Assembly: GCA_030704615.1 (NCBI GenBank)
Contig: CM060731.1
Coordinates: 79,092,756 to 79,156,755, forward strand
Length of the DNA: 64,000 bases
From: Takakia lepidozioides
Taxonomy: Eukaryota > Streptophyta > Takakiopsida > Takakiales > Takakiaceae
Reading direction: 5' to 3'
Shown: one piece after another, positions 10,199-23,200 of the stretch
Layout: the number at the start of each line of letters is the position of its first letter
How positions within the stretch are numbered: position 1 is the stretch's first letter
Program-made: the position numbers and the translations under genes
The notes under the pieces: model-generated
Told to the model about the DNA's origin: nothing
Databases searched by the model: none
What the model saw: the letters and a program-made list of their open reading frames with translations, nothing else

Positions 10199-11736
10199 TG
10201 ATGCGCGCACCTAACTCCCAACCTGGCCGCCGGGCCAACTTGGATCTTCGGCTGCTCACCGGGGCATAACGGTCACCCCTACGATCTCCCAAAGAACCCT
10301 TCACCCCTTCAGAACCAGCGGAATTCCCTTTGGTAGTTGGCAGTCAGCTCCACACTCTTTGGATGCTTTCCGGCTCGCTCGCTTACTCACTAGTTTTTGG
10401 TCACCAACGGGCTTGCACCGTTCTCGGGGTTACTACTCCCTATATATACTTCTGTAGCTGTCCACGGGGGTTTCACAAACAACCATGCCATTTTATGGCG
10501 AACCACCACGAACACCCTCGACTCCCGGTGATGAGTCGCGGTGAGTCTTGGCCCACCCACCACGGCCCCTATGGACCGTGATGAGTCCAAGACTCCCACG
10601 ACTCCCACCACGAGGTCTCCGCCTCAGGGTGAGTCCTATGCTACCCCCACTAAGTCCCGCTAAGCTACCACCACCCCTTGTGGAGCCACCCCCACCGCAC
10701 CCCGGTGTGCGGGGCTCCTCCTAGTGAGCGCCTCCGCCTCCTTGAGTGCCTTGGGCACTCAAGGGTGCTTCAGCTCCCCATACCTATCGCTGCCACTGCC
10801 CCCACCACAGGGGCAGCCCCACTCGTGTCCCGGCCCCCTGCCCTCAAGGCAAAGGGCCGCGACACACACCCCTACCAACAGGGAGTCGATGTCCCCATCG
10901 ACTTGTCCATTTTGTAGAAACGAACATCCAAGTTGTGGCGTCCCATATCAAGGAGTTTGTTTCCGCACCATGGCGTCCCATGGTAAAGAACCAAACCCCA
11001 CACTTGACTCTACTCTCCACTAGCTAGTTCGGCCGACTTCCTCCAAGTCCCGGCCAAGGGTGGAGCCTCTCCAGCTCCTCTCAGTGCACTCTTCTTGGCC
11101 TACGTCAAGGCCAAGGAACGATCCTCCCCGAGGATCGAATCGCCTTACTGCAACAACATTGCTTGCGATCGCTCATGATGCCGCTTTTGGCATTACCTTG
11201 AGCAAGGGTTCACCTGGAACCGTCTTTGACTAGGACGATAACCTTGAACCAACCGTTCGCCCCAATCACTACAATTGGGTCCGCCTTGGAATGCTGGCCT
11301 AAGGTACGGGAACACGCCGAAGCCGCACTACGACTTCGTCCCGAGGCTACACGATTATAGTACGTGAACGGAAGCATGTAGCTTCCGCGTTAGCCCGCAC
11401 TACAAAGCAACCCCCTCGGTAGCGCAGTTATAGTATGCACACGCGCCAGGTGCGCACTAGCACGTGAACTCCTAAAGAAGGCACAAGTTTCCTTGCCCCT
11501 TGGATGGGAGTCACCCGATTTCGGCACTGCGCAAACACACGATTAACCCAATTTACCTCTCCCACTTTTGTAAGCTAGCATGCATTCTACACACTAGCCA
11601 ACCACACCATGCATCACCATTCCAAACAAAATAGGACGTACAACATTTGGAACCCATTTCCTTTATAACAAATTTTTGTACAATACAAGTTTTTGCAATC
11701 GGATTCCTAAGCTAGCTAAGCCGGGCTAAGCATGCA
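10199..11736 (-). mobile_element. 3' LTR of the minus-strand chromovirus
   Basis: On the minus strand the coding region ends at 11771 and is followed by a purine tract (GTGGGGGAGGAAA) directly before TGCATGCTTAGC. This is the usual polypurine tract and TG start of a 3' LTR, placing one edge at 11736. The other edge is inferred at about 10199, where the plus strand reads tgatgcgcgcacc, but this is uncertain because no second LTR survives for comparison. The sequence is GC-rich, with repeated gactcccacgactcc-like words near 10590. Confidence 0.55.
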
Positions 11737-11770
11737 TTTCCTCCCCCACGCTCCAAGGTTGATGTCCCTA

Positions 11771-12605
11771 TCAACGCTTCTTCCGCTTTTGAGGTCGCCC
11801 TTCGAAAACTGCAACCGCCTCGGATGCGTTTCTCATTTCTGAGGCACGCACCCACGATGCCTCCACATGATGATAGCCCTTCCATTTGACGAGATACTCC
11901 GTTTCTCGGTTCTTGAACCTCCTCGACTTAAGTACTGCCTCCACCTCGTACTCAGGTTCAGTTTCATGATCCAACAACACAGGTGGCGGACGCAACACTT
12001 GATGCCGATTCGGACGCGCTTCATCTTTGAAGTAAGGCTTCAAAAGTGAGACGTGGAATACTGGATGCACCTTGCTGTTTGCCGGCAGCTCCAATTCATA
12101 AACATCCTCATTCATAACCTTCCGGATGCGAAAGGGTCCCGCATACGGAGGTACGAACTTTGGAGTCACTTCCGGAGGTAGTCGGAAATTCTTTGATGTT
12201 CAACCAGACCTCCGTGCCTGCCTCAAACTTCACTTCCCTCCGCTTCCGATTCGCCTGCCTTTCATACCGTTTCCTAGCTTTGGCAATGTTGTACTTTGCG
12301 AGCTTCAACAAACGCTCGCGTTCTTCCAGTACCGCCGCTACTGCCGGTTCCTCAACGTCATGGGCGGCCCAACTTGTCGGCACCAGAGGTGCTTTTCCAT
12401 AGACCAATACGAAAGGGGAAACTCCCGTTGCGGAGTGTTCTGTGTTATTATAACAGAACTCTGCCGCGTCTAAGTGTTCCACCCAGTCTGTTTGGTCTGC
12501 CGACACGTAATTAAGCAAGATCTGCTTCATTACGGAATTCACTCTTTCCGTTTGGCCGTCGGTCGTAGGTCGGAAGGCGGTGCTCATCTTCAGCCTCGTC
12601 CCCAT
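11771..12605 (-). pseudogene. Gypsy integrase C-terminus and chromodomain
   Basis: The frame 12605-12108 holds the downstream part of an integrase core: FRPTTDGQTERVNSVMKQ with the conserved DGQTER, then AEFCYNNTEHSATGVSPF. The last frame (12169-11771) shows the GPFRI and HPVFHVSLLKPY signatures and then a chromodomain with YEVEAVLKSR, EYLVKWKGY and a tryptophan near ASWVRASEM. The two frames overlap out of register, so a frameshift separates them. The chromodomain assigns the element to the chromovirus branch of plant Ty3/gypsy, where it directs integration to heterochromatin. The element is inactive as it stands. Confidence 0.9.
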
Positions 12606-12774
12606 CTTCTTCCAGAGTGCCCTCCAAAATTTACTCGTAAACTTTGGATCGCGGTCCGAGACAATATCCTTCGGGACTCCATGATGCTTTAAGACGTGGG
12701 CGAAGTAAAGTCACCCTGTTTCCTGCGCCGTTGTCGTCTCCTTGGTGGGGATGAAATGGCCCATTTTACTGAAC

Positions 12775-14595
12775 CTATCCACCACCACCATGATTGCATC
12801 GAATCATTTTGACAGCGGCATAGTAGTCATGAAATCCATCGAGACGCTTTCCCAAGTCCTCTCTGGAATCGGCAAGGGTTGTAACAGGCCCGTTTGCTTT
12901 TTGTACTCGCTCCGGTTTTGTTGGCATGTGGTGCATGTCTTGACATACTCCTCTGCCCTCCTCCCTCAGTTTGGGCCAGAAATACTCTTTCTGCAAGAGT
13001 GCCGCAGTGCGCTTGGCTCCGCCGTGGCCCGCAAGCAGGCTATCATGGCATTCTCTCAAGAGGCTATCTCTGATCCCTTTCTTCAGCACGTAGAGACGCT
13101 TTTGCTTATACCGGAGCAGTCCATTTTGCAAGTGGAACTGCGATTTAACCCCTATCCTCAAGTCCTGCATCACGGACTTCGCCAGCTCATCCTTCCGGCA
13201 AGCCTTCCGGATCTTCCTTTGGAGCGCCGTCTCGCCCCTGTACACCAACAAGAGCTGCTGCTTTCTACTTAAAGCATCGGCCACCACGTTGTCCCGTCCC
13301 GGTTTGTACTGGATATCCACGTCGAACACCACCAAAGTATCTTGCTACCTAAGTTGTTTTGGGGACAACTTGGGCTGCGTGGCAAAATACTTCACCGTGA
13401 CATTGTCCGTGAATACCTTTACTGGGTTGGAACCAACATAGTGGCGCCAAAGCTCAAGACAGTGCACCACCGCCTTCATCTCCTTCTCGTGCATCGGCCA
13501 ACGTCGCTCCACTTCATTCAGTTTCTTACTTTCGTAAGCCACTGGACGTCCATCTTGCATCAGTACACCCCCAATCGCAAAGTCCGACACATCTGTATGA
13601 ATCTCGAACGGACGATCGAACTCCAGGATTTTCAAGACTGGAGCTTTCACCATCCGCTGCTTCAATTCCGCAAAAGCTTGGCCACAAAAGGTGTTCCATG
13701 CCCAGACTTTGGATTTACACAGAAGGTCTGACAGCGGCCCCGCGATCTTGGCGAAATTTCTCACATACTTCCGGTAATAGGAGGCGAGTCCTAGGAAGGA
13801 TCGCACTCCCGGGACCGAAGTCGGAGGCTCCCAGTCCAAGATTGCCCTCACCTTCCTGTCATCCATTCTGATCCCATCCTGTGTAATCACATGCCCCAGG
13901 AACTCCACTTTTGTGACCCCGAATTTGCACTTTGAAGCTTTGGCATACAGCTTCCCTTCCCGCAATTTCTGGAACACCCTTTTGAGGTGCTCCAGGTGCT
14001 CCTCCTTTGTTTTCGAATACACCAAGATGTCGTCGATGTACACGATCACAAAGTCATCCAACCACTCCTGGAAAAGGCTGTTCATCAGCGTGCTAAAGGT
14101 CGCGGGAGCGTTGGTGAGTCCAAAAGGCATCACCAAGAACTCATATGAACCATACCTTGTCCTGCACGCGGTCTTCTCCTCATCTCCTTCCGCCACTCGA
14201 ATTTGATGATAGCCGGAGCGCAGATCGATCCGGCTGAAATACTTCGCTCCTGCCAACCGATCGAAAAGGTCGTCGATCCTTGGCAAAGGGTACCGGTTTT
14301 TGATAGTCACCTTATTCAAAGCCCTGTAATCGACACACATCCACAGCGTCCCATCCTTCTTGTCTGCGAATAGCACCGGGGCTCCGTAAGGTGACTTACT
14401 CGGCCGGATGTACCCCTTTGACATTAGATCTTTGAGCTGAGTCTTCAGCTCGACCAACTCTCTGTGGCTCAACCAGTAGGGCGCCTTGGCAGGCGGTTCC
14501 GATCCCGGTATCACCTCAATCTTGTGGTCAACTCTTCTTCGCGGTGGCAAGCCGCTTGGTAAATCCTCCGGCATCACATCCTGGTATTTCTCCAA
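12775..14595 (-). pseudogene. Gypsy reverse transcriptase, RNase H and zinc-binding integrase N-terminus
   Basis: The 416-codon frame (14595-13345) carries the reverse transcriptase: a primer-grip region with [20 protein letters not shown], the [14 protein letters not shown] motif, [13 protein letters not shown] and the catalytic YIDDILVYS. It continues into RNase H ([15 protein letters not shown] with the first aspartate, and later KVFTDN). A frame break near 13340 leads to 13335-12775 with YKPGRDNVVADALSR and a decayed HH-CC zinc finger (AGHGGAKRTAALLQKEYFWP, then HHMPTKP with cysteines missing). Order and motifs are those of a gypsy pol polyprotein read on the minus strand. Breaks and lost cysteines show it is not functional. 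Confidence 0.92.
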
Positions 14596-14650
14596 AATCC
14601 CCTTGATTCAATCTGGGCTCGGCTCCCCATCGCCTTCTCCCTTCACTTCT

Positions 14651-15430
14651 CTAATGTAAAGCAAAAAACTGGGGCTCGTGTGCCTCCTCCACGGCCCACT
14701 CCTTTGCTGACAGAAGGTTTATTCGCCCTCCCACGGGTTTGGGCGTTTCCGACACTCGTAAGTCCTCGCCACCATTCCCACATGGTAGCGTGACTACTCT
14801 CTTGCGGCCATCTATGACCGCTCCGGATTTGCTCAAAAAGGTCATCCCCAAAATGAGATCCACTTCATCGATCTTGCAGATGGTGAAGTTCTCACGTCCC
14901 TCCCAACTCCCCAGTTGAAGAGAAACATCAAACGCCAACCTTGTCGCCAATTGTGGTTCTCCTTTGGTAGAACGCACCTCAATAGAGGCCCCCACGTCAC
15001 TTGTCGGGAGTCCCAGCTTTTGTGCCGTTGCCGGTGTCATGAAGGAGTGCGACGCTCCTGTGTCCACCAACAACGATACGTTAGTTCCGGATATTATCCC
15101 ATCCACGAACAATAACTGACTCCCTTTATGTAAGGCGTCAGTTTCCTGATACAACTCACAAGAAAATTTGCCTACCTTGCAAGTCCTGGCGACCACCGCT
15201 TCCACCAAGCGACTGATGGTATCTTTTGACAGCTCTGTGGTCGCCCGAGTCATGTTCAATTGCCGGGGCTTCGTGCACTTCTTGGCCATGTGCCCGGGCT
15301 CCCCGCAATTGAAACACACTCCATCAAAGGTCGCCTTCTGTCTACCATAGGCCGCTCCACCCGCTTTTCCTTTCGAAGCACCGGGTGCCGCCTTGACTTG
15401 TGAAGGCCCTCCCTTCGATTTATGCTATCC
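14651..15430 (-). pseudogene. Gypsy gag zinc knuckle and aspartic protease, truncated
   Basis: The frame 15319-14651 begins in a CCHC knuckle (CFNCGEPGHMAKKC), the nucleocapsid end of gag, and continues into an aspartic protease with the active-site LVDTGASHSFM and later LILGMTFLSK. The adjacent frame up to 15438 adds a few basic codons. Everything upstream (the capsid part of gag, the primer-binding site and the 5' LTR) is missing, because the sequence changes abruptly near 15430 into a second element on the other strand. Confidence 0.88.
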
Positions 15431-15439
15431 ATGTCCACC

Positions 15440-16879
15440 TATGACGATGTAGAGATCCTAAAGGAGATTCATGAAGCACTGAAGAGCGACCAATTTGCCA
15501 CGACACTACGAAGTTAACTAAATCGACCTCGAGACAACCCACATATTATAAACGATTTCGAATTCAAAGATGGCTTACTTTATTTCAAGGGACTTCTCTA
15601 TGTACCTCCAGGACCTACACGACTTCGAATTCTTCAAACATGTCATGATCTTCCGGCTGCAGGACATTTCGGCTTCAACAAAACAATGGAATTGATATCC
15701 AGGGACTATTGGTGGCCGCAGGTGTGGAAACTTGTGAAAGAATTTGTAAAATTTTGTGACACCTGTGCTAGGGCGAAGGGACCACGACATCGACCTTACG
15801 GCCTTCTTCAACCATTACCCATTCCTAAGAATCCATGGTCGTCCTTGTCTATGGACTTTATTACGGACCTTCCAATTTCCTAGACCACCGACTCAATCTT
15901 TGTTATTGTGGATCGTTTTACGAAGATGACACATTTCATTCCATGTAATAAGACGGTTACTGACGAGGAAACTGCAAGACTCTTCCTCAATAATATCTAC
16001 CGCATTCATGGACTCCCGAAAGACATCGTATCTGATCGAGGGGATTATTTCACATATTGGATACTAAGATCAACCTCTCTACAGCTAATCATCCTAGACT
16101 GATGGTCAAACCAAACACGTAAACCAAATTTTGGAGCAATATCTTCGTTGTACGATAAATTATCACCAAGACAATTGGACGGACCTTCTGCCATTAGCCG
16201 AGTTTGCCTACAACAACACTATACATTCTTCGACCAAGTAAACTCTATTTTTCTCCAATTATGGTCATCATCCTCGAGCAAACCCTTTCCACATGAAAAC
16301 TGTTGGAAGCCCTGCTGCAGAAAACCTTGCTACTCATCTTGCTATGATTCACAAGGAGCTTACATTCCGCCTCGCGGAAGCTCAAAAACAATACAAGGAG
16401 TATGCAGATCAACATCGTCAACTTCAATCCCAGTTCAAGGTCGGAGATCGAGTGTGGCTTCTTCAACGGGACATACAAATCTCGCGACTATCAAGGAAGT
16501 TGGATTATCACCCCTGGGACCATTCAAAATTATTCGACAAATAAATCAGGTCAGTTTTTGGCTTGAACTCCTACGAAGTATGCATATCCATCTAGTATTT
16601 CATGTTTCATTATTGAAGTTGTATCATCCATCGAATATCCCAGGGAGAGTCTCCGTACCACCTCCACCAATCGACGTCAATCAGGAAATCAAGTATGAAG
16701 TCGATGAAGTCCTAGACTCTCGCATCAAATATAAACGTCTTGAGTATTTTGTACATTGGAAAGACTACGACATTAGCGAACGAACGTGGGAACCTTCATC
16801 CAACCTCGCCAATGCATCTGACAAAGTCCAAGAGTTTCATCAACGATATCCAGCTAAGCCCCGAGCTACACGTCAATAA
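15440..16879 (+). pseudogene. Second chromovirus: integrase and chromodomain, decayed
   Basis: From about 15560 the plus strand shows the zinc-binding integrase domain: H...H with AAGHFGFNKTMELISRDYWW, then CDTCARAKGP. The catalytic core follows with MDFITDLP and IVDRFTKMTHF and the DIVSDRG motif near 16030. Stop codons interrupt the frame at about 15516 and after DLP. The frame 16148-16879 reaches a chromodomain: KYEVDEVLDSR, LEYFVHWKDYD and TWEPSSNLANA. Reverse transcriptase and everything upstream are absent, cut at about 15440 against the minus-strand element. It belongs to a different gypsy family from its neighbour, as its LTR shows. Confidence 0.9.
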
Positions 16880-17474
16880 GACGTCACAACAATGATGTCA
16901 GCCAAGTTAGGTGAAGACTCCACAGTCAGTGTACCTGATATACGCTAAGGAGGAAGGAGCATCACACATCAATATATATAGCTACACTTCCAGCACTTTT
17001 GCATCTTGTATTGGCAGCATGGAGTCACATGAACCAGATACATTGGAGCAATCGCTTACCCAACTACCAGATCAGCCGTTTCGACTCTCACGACCTTCAA
17101 CATCACGCCGACGCTCTCGAGACGATGGGCCACCAATGCGACGCGTACTTCTTTGTCTGGACCCCGTACGACGGCAAGTGGAGCCTACTCGAAGTCTGAT
17201 AATTCTGTTGGAGGTTGAGGCTTCGGACCCAGAGAGCAACAAAATCATGTTGGAGGCAGTTTAAAAAATCAGAATGCTCAAATCACTGCGTGGTCCCAAG
17301 TTCAAGGTGTTGGACACTATCGATGGTTGCAGGGACCTGTAAATCATTTGAGTCAAGAACGAAAAGCCGAATATTTGGCAAGTACCATTCGTCGGATTTT
17401 GGATTTTCTCCAGCTCTAAGCAAGTCCAAGATTTTACCGCTCCTCGAGGAACTCGGCGATAGAAGAGGGGGTGA

Positions 17475-18104
17475 TATCACGGACATAGTCCAGAGGAACT
17501 TACTAGGAGTAAATACCAGAAGTTACTAAGTTACCATGAAAATTACCGTGATTTATCATGATCTACCATAAATTACCATAAGTTACCAAATTACCGAGAG
17601 TAACTTGAGAAACTGCTCAGGAAGTTTCCTTTGGAAGAAACTTCTTCATCAAGATACCTCTTTTGTCTAAGGAAACTTCTGTAAAGAAACTTCTCCATCA
17701 AGAAACCTTTGTTTAACCTTGGAAATTTCTCCATCAAGAAACCTCTTTTGGGGAAGCATCTTAGGGAACCTCCTAGTAGCCAGTATATATAGGAGGCGAG
17801 ACTGGACACTCTTCAGTTTCGCCAACACCAGTTCAAGCTACTCTTGTTTCCAATTTCCAGTACTCCAATCCAGTCCCCAGTACTCTAGTCCAGTTTCCAG
17901 TATCTGGTACCCCAGTCGAGTTTCTAGCATTCCAGTATTCAAGTCGTGTTCCAATATCTTGTACTCTTGTTCATTGTTATAAAGATCGTCTTGATTCGTA
18001 TTTACTCATCATGCATTCGGCCACGCCGACCTTGACTTCTTGTCTAGTCTTGTACCTCTAGTCTGATCTCTCGTTTGTGTTCAGTCATGTTTTCGTCCTT
18101 GACA
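17475..18104 (+). mobile_element. 3' LTR of the plus-strand chromovirus
   Basis: The 630-base LTR starts TATCACGGACATAG (the usual TG has become TA) immediately after a purine tract, gatagaagagggggtga. It ends TTGACA at 18104. It is the same family as the solo LTR at 3958-4609, with the same TATATATA box (17784-17791) and cagtactcc repeats. The 5' LTR is missing, so no target duplication can be checked. Confidence 0.92.
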
Positions 18105-18375
18105 ATCAACCCAAAATGATCTCTTGTGTGTGCTGCTTGTGTCCGTAGTCAGGTAATGTCGGATTGGTCTGTGACACGGTGCAGCTAAGCAGGCAGAGAT
18201 TGAAACACGACCTCGTAAGACCAAGCTGACTCTCCCAAGAACCTTGTAAACATCAGGAAGAATACCAAATCATGGTACTAACAGGAGCCCAGAGCCCACA
18301 TTTGCAGGATGGACAAACTTCTTCACATCGTGCAGTCTCCAATGCCTTCATTCCACATCTATGCTGGGCAAACCG

Positions 18376-18520
18376 TCAGCCATTCTGTTGAACACTGCCA
18401 TCTTTCATGCTCACACACTTCGCATACATATCCACCAGAGTAGTGTCCAGAATGATAGTTGGCACAATTCCAGCTTTCAATGGCAGCATGGACCTCTCTA
18501 GAGCTTGAAATCCGGCCCTT
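18376..18520 (-). pseudogene. PPR motif fragment
   Basis: On the minus strand a short stretch encodes PLKAGIVPTIILDTTLVDMY followed by AKC, the end of an L motif and the start of an S motif. It is almost word for word like the repeats of the PPR loci at 49.6-51.9 and 59.1-61.8 kb. The sequence degenerates on both sides within about 50 bases. It is a stray PPR scrap, probably carried by segmental duplication. Confidence 0.75.
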
Positions 18521-20296
18521 TTGCATGAATCTGAATGTAACTTATTCATTCCAGAGCTTCTCTTCGTCTCTGTTATCTGTGAAAAAGGTTCTACATGTAG
18601 GATCTCCGTCTGTGAGATCGCTGTGTGAAACCCTTTCGCGCTTAAGGACGCGAGGGTATAGTCAACCAATCCCCACGCACATCTCTCCCGATTATTTTCC
18701 GGTTCCTTTCGGGCAGCCTGGGCAGATTCCAAAGATATTGACGACAATGATGTGGCTATGATGACGTGTCGACGATGACATGGCTACGATGACATGGCAA
18801 TGATGACGAGGCACTATCGCACCCTATTCCTGCTCTACGCTAAACTAGCTTCCAACCTTCGGTAGTCGCTAGAATTACAAAAACGAGTTGAATTTGAATT
18901 GAAGTTGCAAGATTTGAGACCTTCACTCTCCCTTTCCTCTCTACTTCTATTTGCTGTTCAAAGGTAGGCTTCCTGCCCAGAGTTTAAATTTCAGTCTAGT
19001 GCGTTACCTTTCATAGGAAATGGATGAAATTATGCCATAGGTGGATGAAGTTACGTCTTCTGCCTTGGCAAATTGTGGAATCTATTAATTTCGTGTGGTA
19101 TTTTACAAAGGTAAAATTTCATCGGTGCTTGACGTTCAAGTTATGGGCCTTTCTTTGACATCACAGCTCAAATCTATGTTGTCTTCACATCCAGTAGCCA
19201 ACTTGCAACATGATGTGCAGATGAGTTTTTTTGCTTCCATCCCCATGCAGAGAAAGACATCCAACAGCTACAACATTTTCCTGGGATTATCCCAGACACA
19301 ATCTTGCGTAGCACTATGGCAAATTGGGAATCTCCCTTTTTAAATAGATTGCCTTCGCGATCTCATTCTAATGGTACAACAATTCTACATTGCACATAAA
19401 AAATGAATGCAGAAGGAGGATAGTTCAGTTTAACAGCCCCATCCCATTCTTGACCAACCTACAAAATACTTCAAAGATTAACTTAGGTTGCACATTATTT
19501 CCTCTTGCAAACTTGAAACTCACCACCGCACCAAAACACCTGCCACCAATCTTCATCGGCATGTTGCCTTCTGTCAAATTGCTAAATCCAACCTAGCAAA
19601 CCATCGCAGTTCATCTCTACCAGACCTCAATTACCTCTCCTCATACAATGCAAGGAACTAATCTTCAGAGGAACAGAATCTAACTCCTACCAACTCGTCT
19701 AGCTCTACCAAGTTCTGCGCTTTTGCCTCGCCCAATCTGCATCAGCCCCCAGGTTGCAAAACCTAAGATTTTGGTAACACAGGGCACACACTTCTCGCAG
19801 ACTTATTCAAAATGTTGTGCCTCGTAACAATGCACTGATGCATTCAAGATGATGTGAAATGAATGGATCTGCTGGCAGAAAACTGATTGTACAGCTGTGC
19901 GGCAAAAGTGAAGTAGAACAATGGCTGGGATGTGCCAAGTGTTAATGATAAAGAGACAGGAAAGGAAAAATTCACCTCAGATCATGTCATATGACCGAAA
20001 CACCTCCCAAAGATTGCTGTGTTGCATTCCCTGAAACACCTGCAGACAACACAGTTGAATTAAACCCATGCCTAACCATCCCTTGCCAGTTTTGCTCAAA
20101 AATGTCACAGGCCTGAAGCCACAGACATGGAAAAAATTCGAAGAGACTCTACATAGGAAGAGTCTGGATGACATTTGTTGTGACAGCAAGCGATTAGAAA
20201 AAACATCAAATATGTGCATTAGTCCGGACAACTAGCAATGCTCAAGTCCAAATCATACCATGACACCCTTCTCTACATTAGTATTGGCACACTTTC
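18521..20296. other. Gene-poor interval with short repeats
   Basis: The stretch 18735-18810 repeats a 'gatgacatggctac'-like word several times. A minus-strand segment ending near 19977 sits behind a plausible acceptor (gttgtctgcag) and could be an alternative 3' exon of the gene ending at 20297, but this is not supported further. The remaining short frames have no recognisable product. Confidence 0.35.
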
Positions 20297-23200
20297 TTAT
20301 TCCGATCGCAAAATGTTGGAGGAATTACCAGGCACACTAGTGCCCAGCGCAGGAGAGCCTTGGGAAAGTCGGCCTTTCCCTGCAACTGACTGCCCGTTCT
20401 CCAAAGAGATTCCTCCGGTCCCAAATTTGCTGTCTAAATGCTGGAGACCTGGAGCACCGCCCTGGCCAGTTGTTGTCCCTGGCCGAGCATGGTCTAGAGG
20501 TTGCAGAGGTCCTGGTTCTGACTTCACGTGTGTTAGCTGCGAGGCTTGCACAGGCAGGAGCTTCTTGTCTCTTTGCTTTCCAAGCTGTAGGAGGTTCCAT
20601 ACAGGGAGTGCCCCAGTTAAAAAAAGTCAGTCACAATAATCACTGCTTTAGAGTTGCCAAAGGTGCGAGTTCAAATTTTAGTAGAATGTCGACACATCTG
20701 ACCATAGCCCTTTCTAGGTATAGATTCAATGTACCATGCAGTCAGCAGTTGAATCCACCCTAATTCCATGCCCATAACCACTAGGCTTGCAATTTGACTT
20801 AAGTTACTTTATTAACCAAGTTAGGCACTACTTTCCTTTGACAACTTTCAATTCCAAAAGGTTGATGCTTGATGAGAAACTGAAAGCATACTGAAAGAGA
20901 CACCAGAATGAGGGCTAGAGGAACAGAGAAATGACCTTCTTCTGACTGGAACCTAAGGGCTGAACCTTGGTCTGCAGGTCCGAAGATTGGTCTGAAGAGA
21001 GAGCAAGTGCAGATGGCAGCTGCCCACCAGGTTCTGACAGAGTATCATCAGGGCTTGTCCCTGCATTAGGGATGGCTCGAGTGCTTGCATCACGGAAAAG
21101 AGAGCCTAAAACTGCACGCATACGTTGATGGTGTCTCAAACAGTACACCTTGGTGGCCATTGGTAAGGGATTAACCTCAGCTGCATAATCAACACACAGA
21201 AAACATGAAGTTACATACTAAACACACTTCCTTTACCAGCATCCTTGTTGATGTCAGCAACGATTCGGTTCCACCAATATATACACCATCCTGTTATTTA
21301 TGTTGTTCTTCTGGAAGCATGTACATCAAGAAGTCTGTGCCCATCTTTGATTTTGAGGTTCTCATGGTTGCAAACTGACTCTGCAAAAATTGTCTCCTTG
21401 AGTATTCCATCTGTCTGGAGTGTTGTCAAGGGCATGCCAAAGAAAATGAGTGTTTCAAAAGTGGGGTCACTCACCAAAGGCTACCTACCCGTATCATGCA
21501 GCTTCCCGCCATACTGGGTGCGATTATTGTTGGCTTTGAACTCCTGCAGCAACACTTCGAATGGTTTCCGCCTTCCTGTTACTGCCCGTTTGTTTGCTTC
21601 AGTGTGCAATTTACCTGAACAGACAAAGTTGTCAGCCAAATAGAGATACGCAGAGAGAAAGACAAAAGAGTTGAAGTGCAGTTCACACCACCTCATATAC
21701 AAGCATGCATATGAGAGAGTGACAAATCCCATTACTCCACATTATCACGGGAAATAACATCCTTTATCGCAGGAAATAACATCCTTTTGTGTCAGTTAAA
21801 CCTGTAGCTTATTATTTTCCCATGACTCTTGGCCGTAACAAGGATGAACTGACATAAAAACAAGAAAAAGTTGAGCAGAAAGTGGTTCTAGCTAGACAGC
21901 CAACTGCAATACTTGCTCCCTACATGAGTGCGTCCAGCTGGGTAAGATGAGGGGAGCTTACAGGTCAAGGATCGGCGACAACAGGCACCAGATTGCCCCG
22001 TCACCACCCCACAAAGCACATCTAGCTCCTCCGTTGTCAACCTATCAGAATGTGTGACCGTATCAGTATCTACCCTCCTCTCTAGCTCTTTCTCTATTGG
22101 TGTTAACTCTACACAAAAACACTGGTTCATGCATATTGCAACTCAGTTGGTAAAGCTTGTAAGGACTGATGAAGCTTCCTGAAGAGATCTCACACAAACT
22201 GATACATGTAATACAGGAAAAGCACATGTTGCTCCTCCGTTGTCAACCTATCAGATACATGTCTGACCATATCAGTATTTATCCTCCTGTCTAGCTCATT
22301 GTCTATCGGTGTTAACTCTACACATACACACAGATTCCCGCATATTGCAACTCAATTGTCAAAGCTTGTAAGGACTGATCAGAGCTCCCTGAAGATCCAA
22401 CACAAACTGATACATGTACGTAGAGACTGGAGACCTTCCATGGCTATCTGAGAGTAACAACCCCACATAACCTTCTGATGTGTCAGTTGGAAGGTAGTTC
22501 TCATGGTGTGTCCATGTCCGAGTAATAACCAAAGACCAGTAATTGCTCCTCTTTACCACTGTCAGATTAACTGGATGAGTTTATGAGTCAAAATCATACA
22601 ACTTTGGTCTTTTCCGAGGTGGTGATTTGGTGTCCGCCAGACTTGTGCTTCCTGGCCCCAGCCCTGCTCCATCCTCTGACACAGTCATGGTTGTCAACAC
22701 ACGATGTAAGAGAAAAAATGTCTCACGCTCATCCACATCTTGACTTTATGCTTACTAGGAAAACGTAAGAGGGAGCTCCAAAATAGCACTGGATGCTAGT
22801 TGCAGTGAACAATTCTCAGATCCATGGGCCATGGGCTACCCACTGCCAGGACTGCAGATTGAAGACCAAGTAAACCTTCAGGCTCAGAGAAATCTGCAGC
22901 ATTGAACTGATTCCAGAAAAGGAGGTATGATGGGGGGGAGCAGACCTCCTGGTACCGACAAGGGCACCTTGCGAGGCCGTCCTACTTTTGGAGCCGTCAC
23001 AACTGTGCCTTCTGATATGTTCATCACTTCTGCTGGGACACACCACCGATTATGGACAACTTATATGGTTGCTTGGGATTGCCCAGGTGTAATAGCAATG
23101 CATTCAGCAGAAAGCTAGTGGCTTGCTGTGTGAGTGAAAGACTAAACTTTCATAAAGCAGCTCTTGTTCACAAAAAGAAGAGTCAACTTGAAAATTGCAT

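Noticed and set aside
12742-13731. Plus-strand frames of 176 and 129 codons as genes
   Set aside because: They are antisense shadows of the gypsy pol region on the minus strand.
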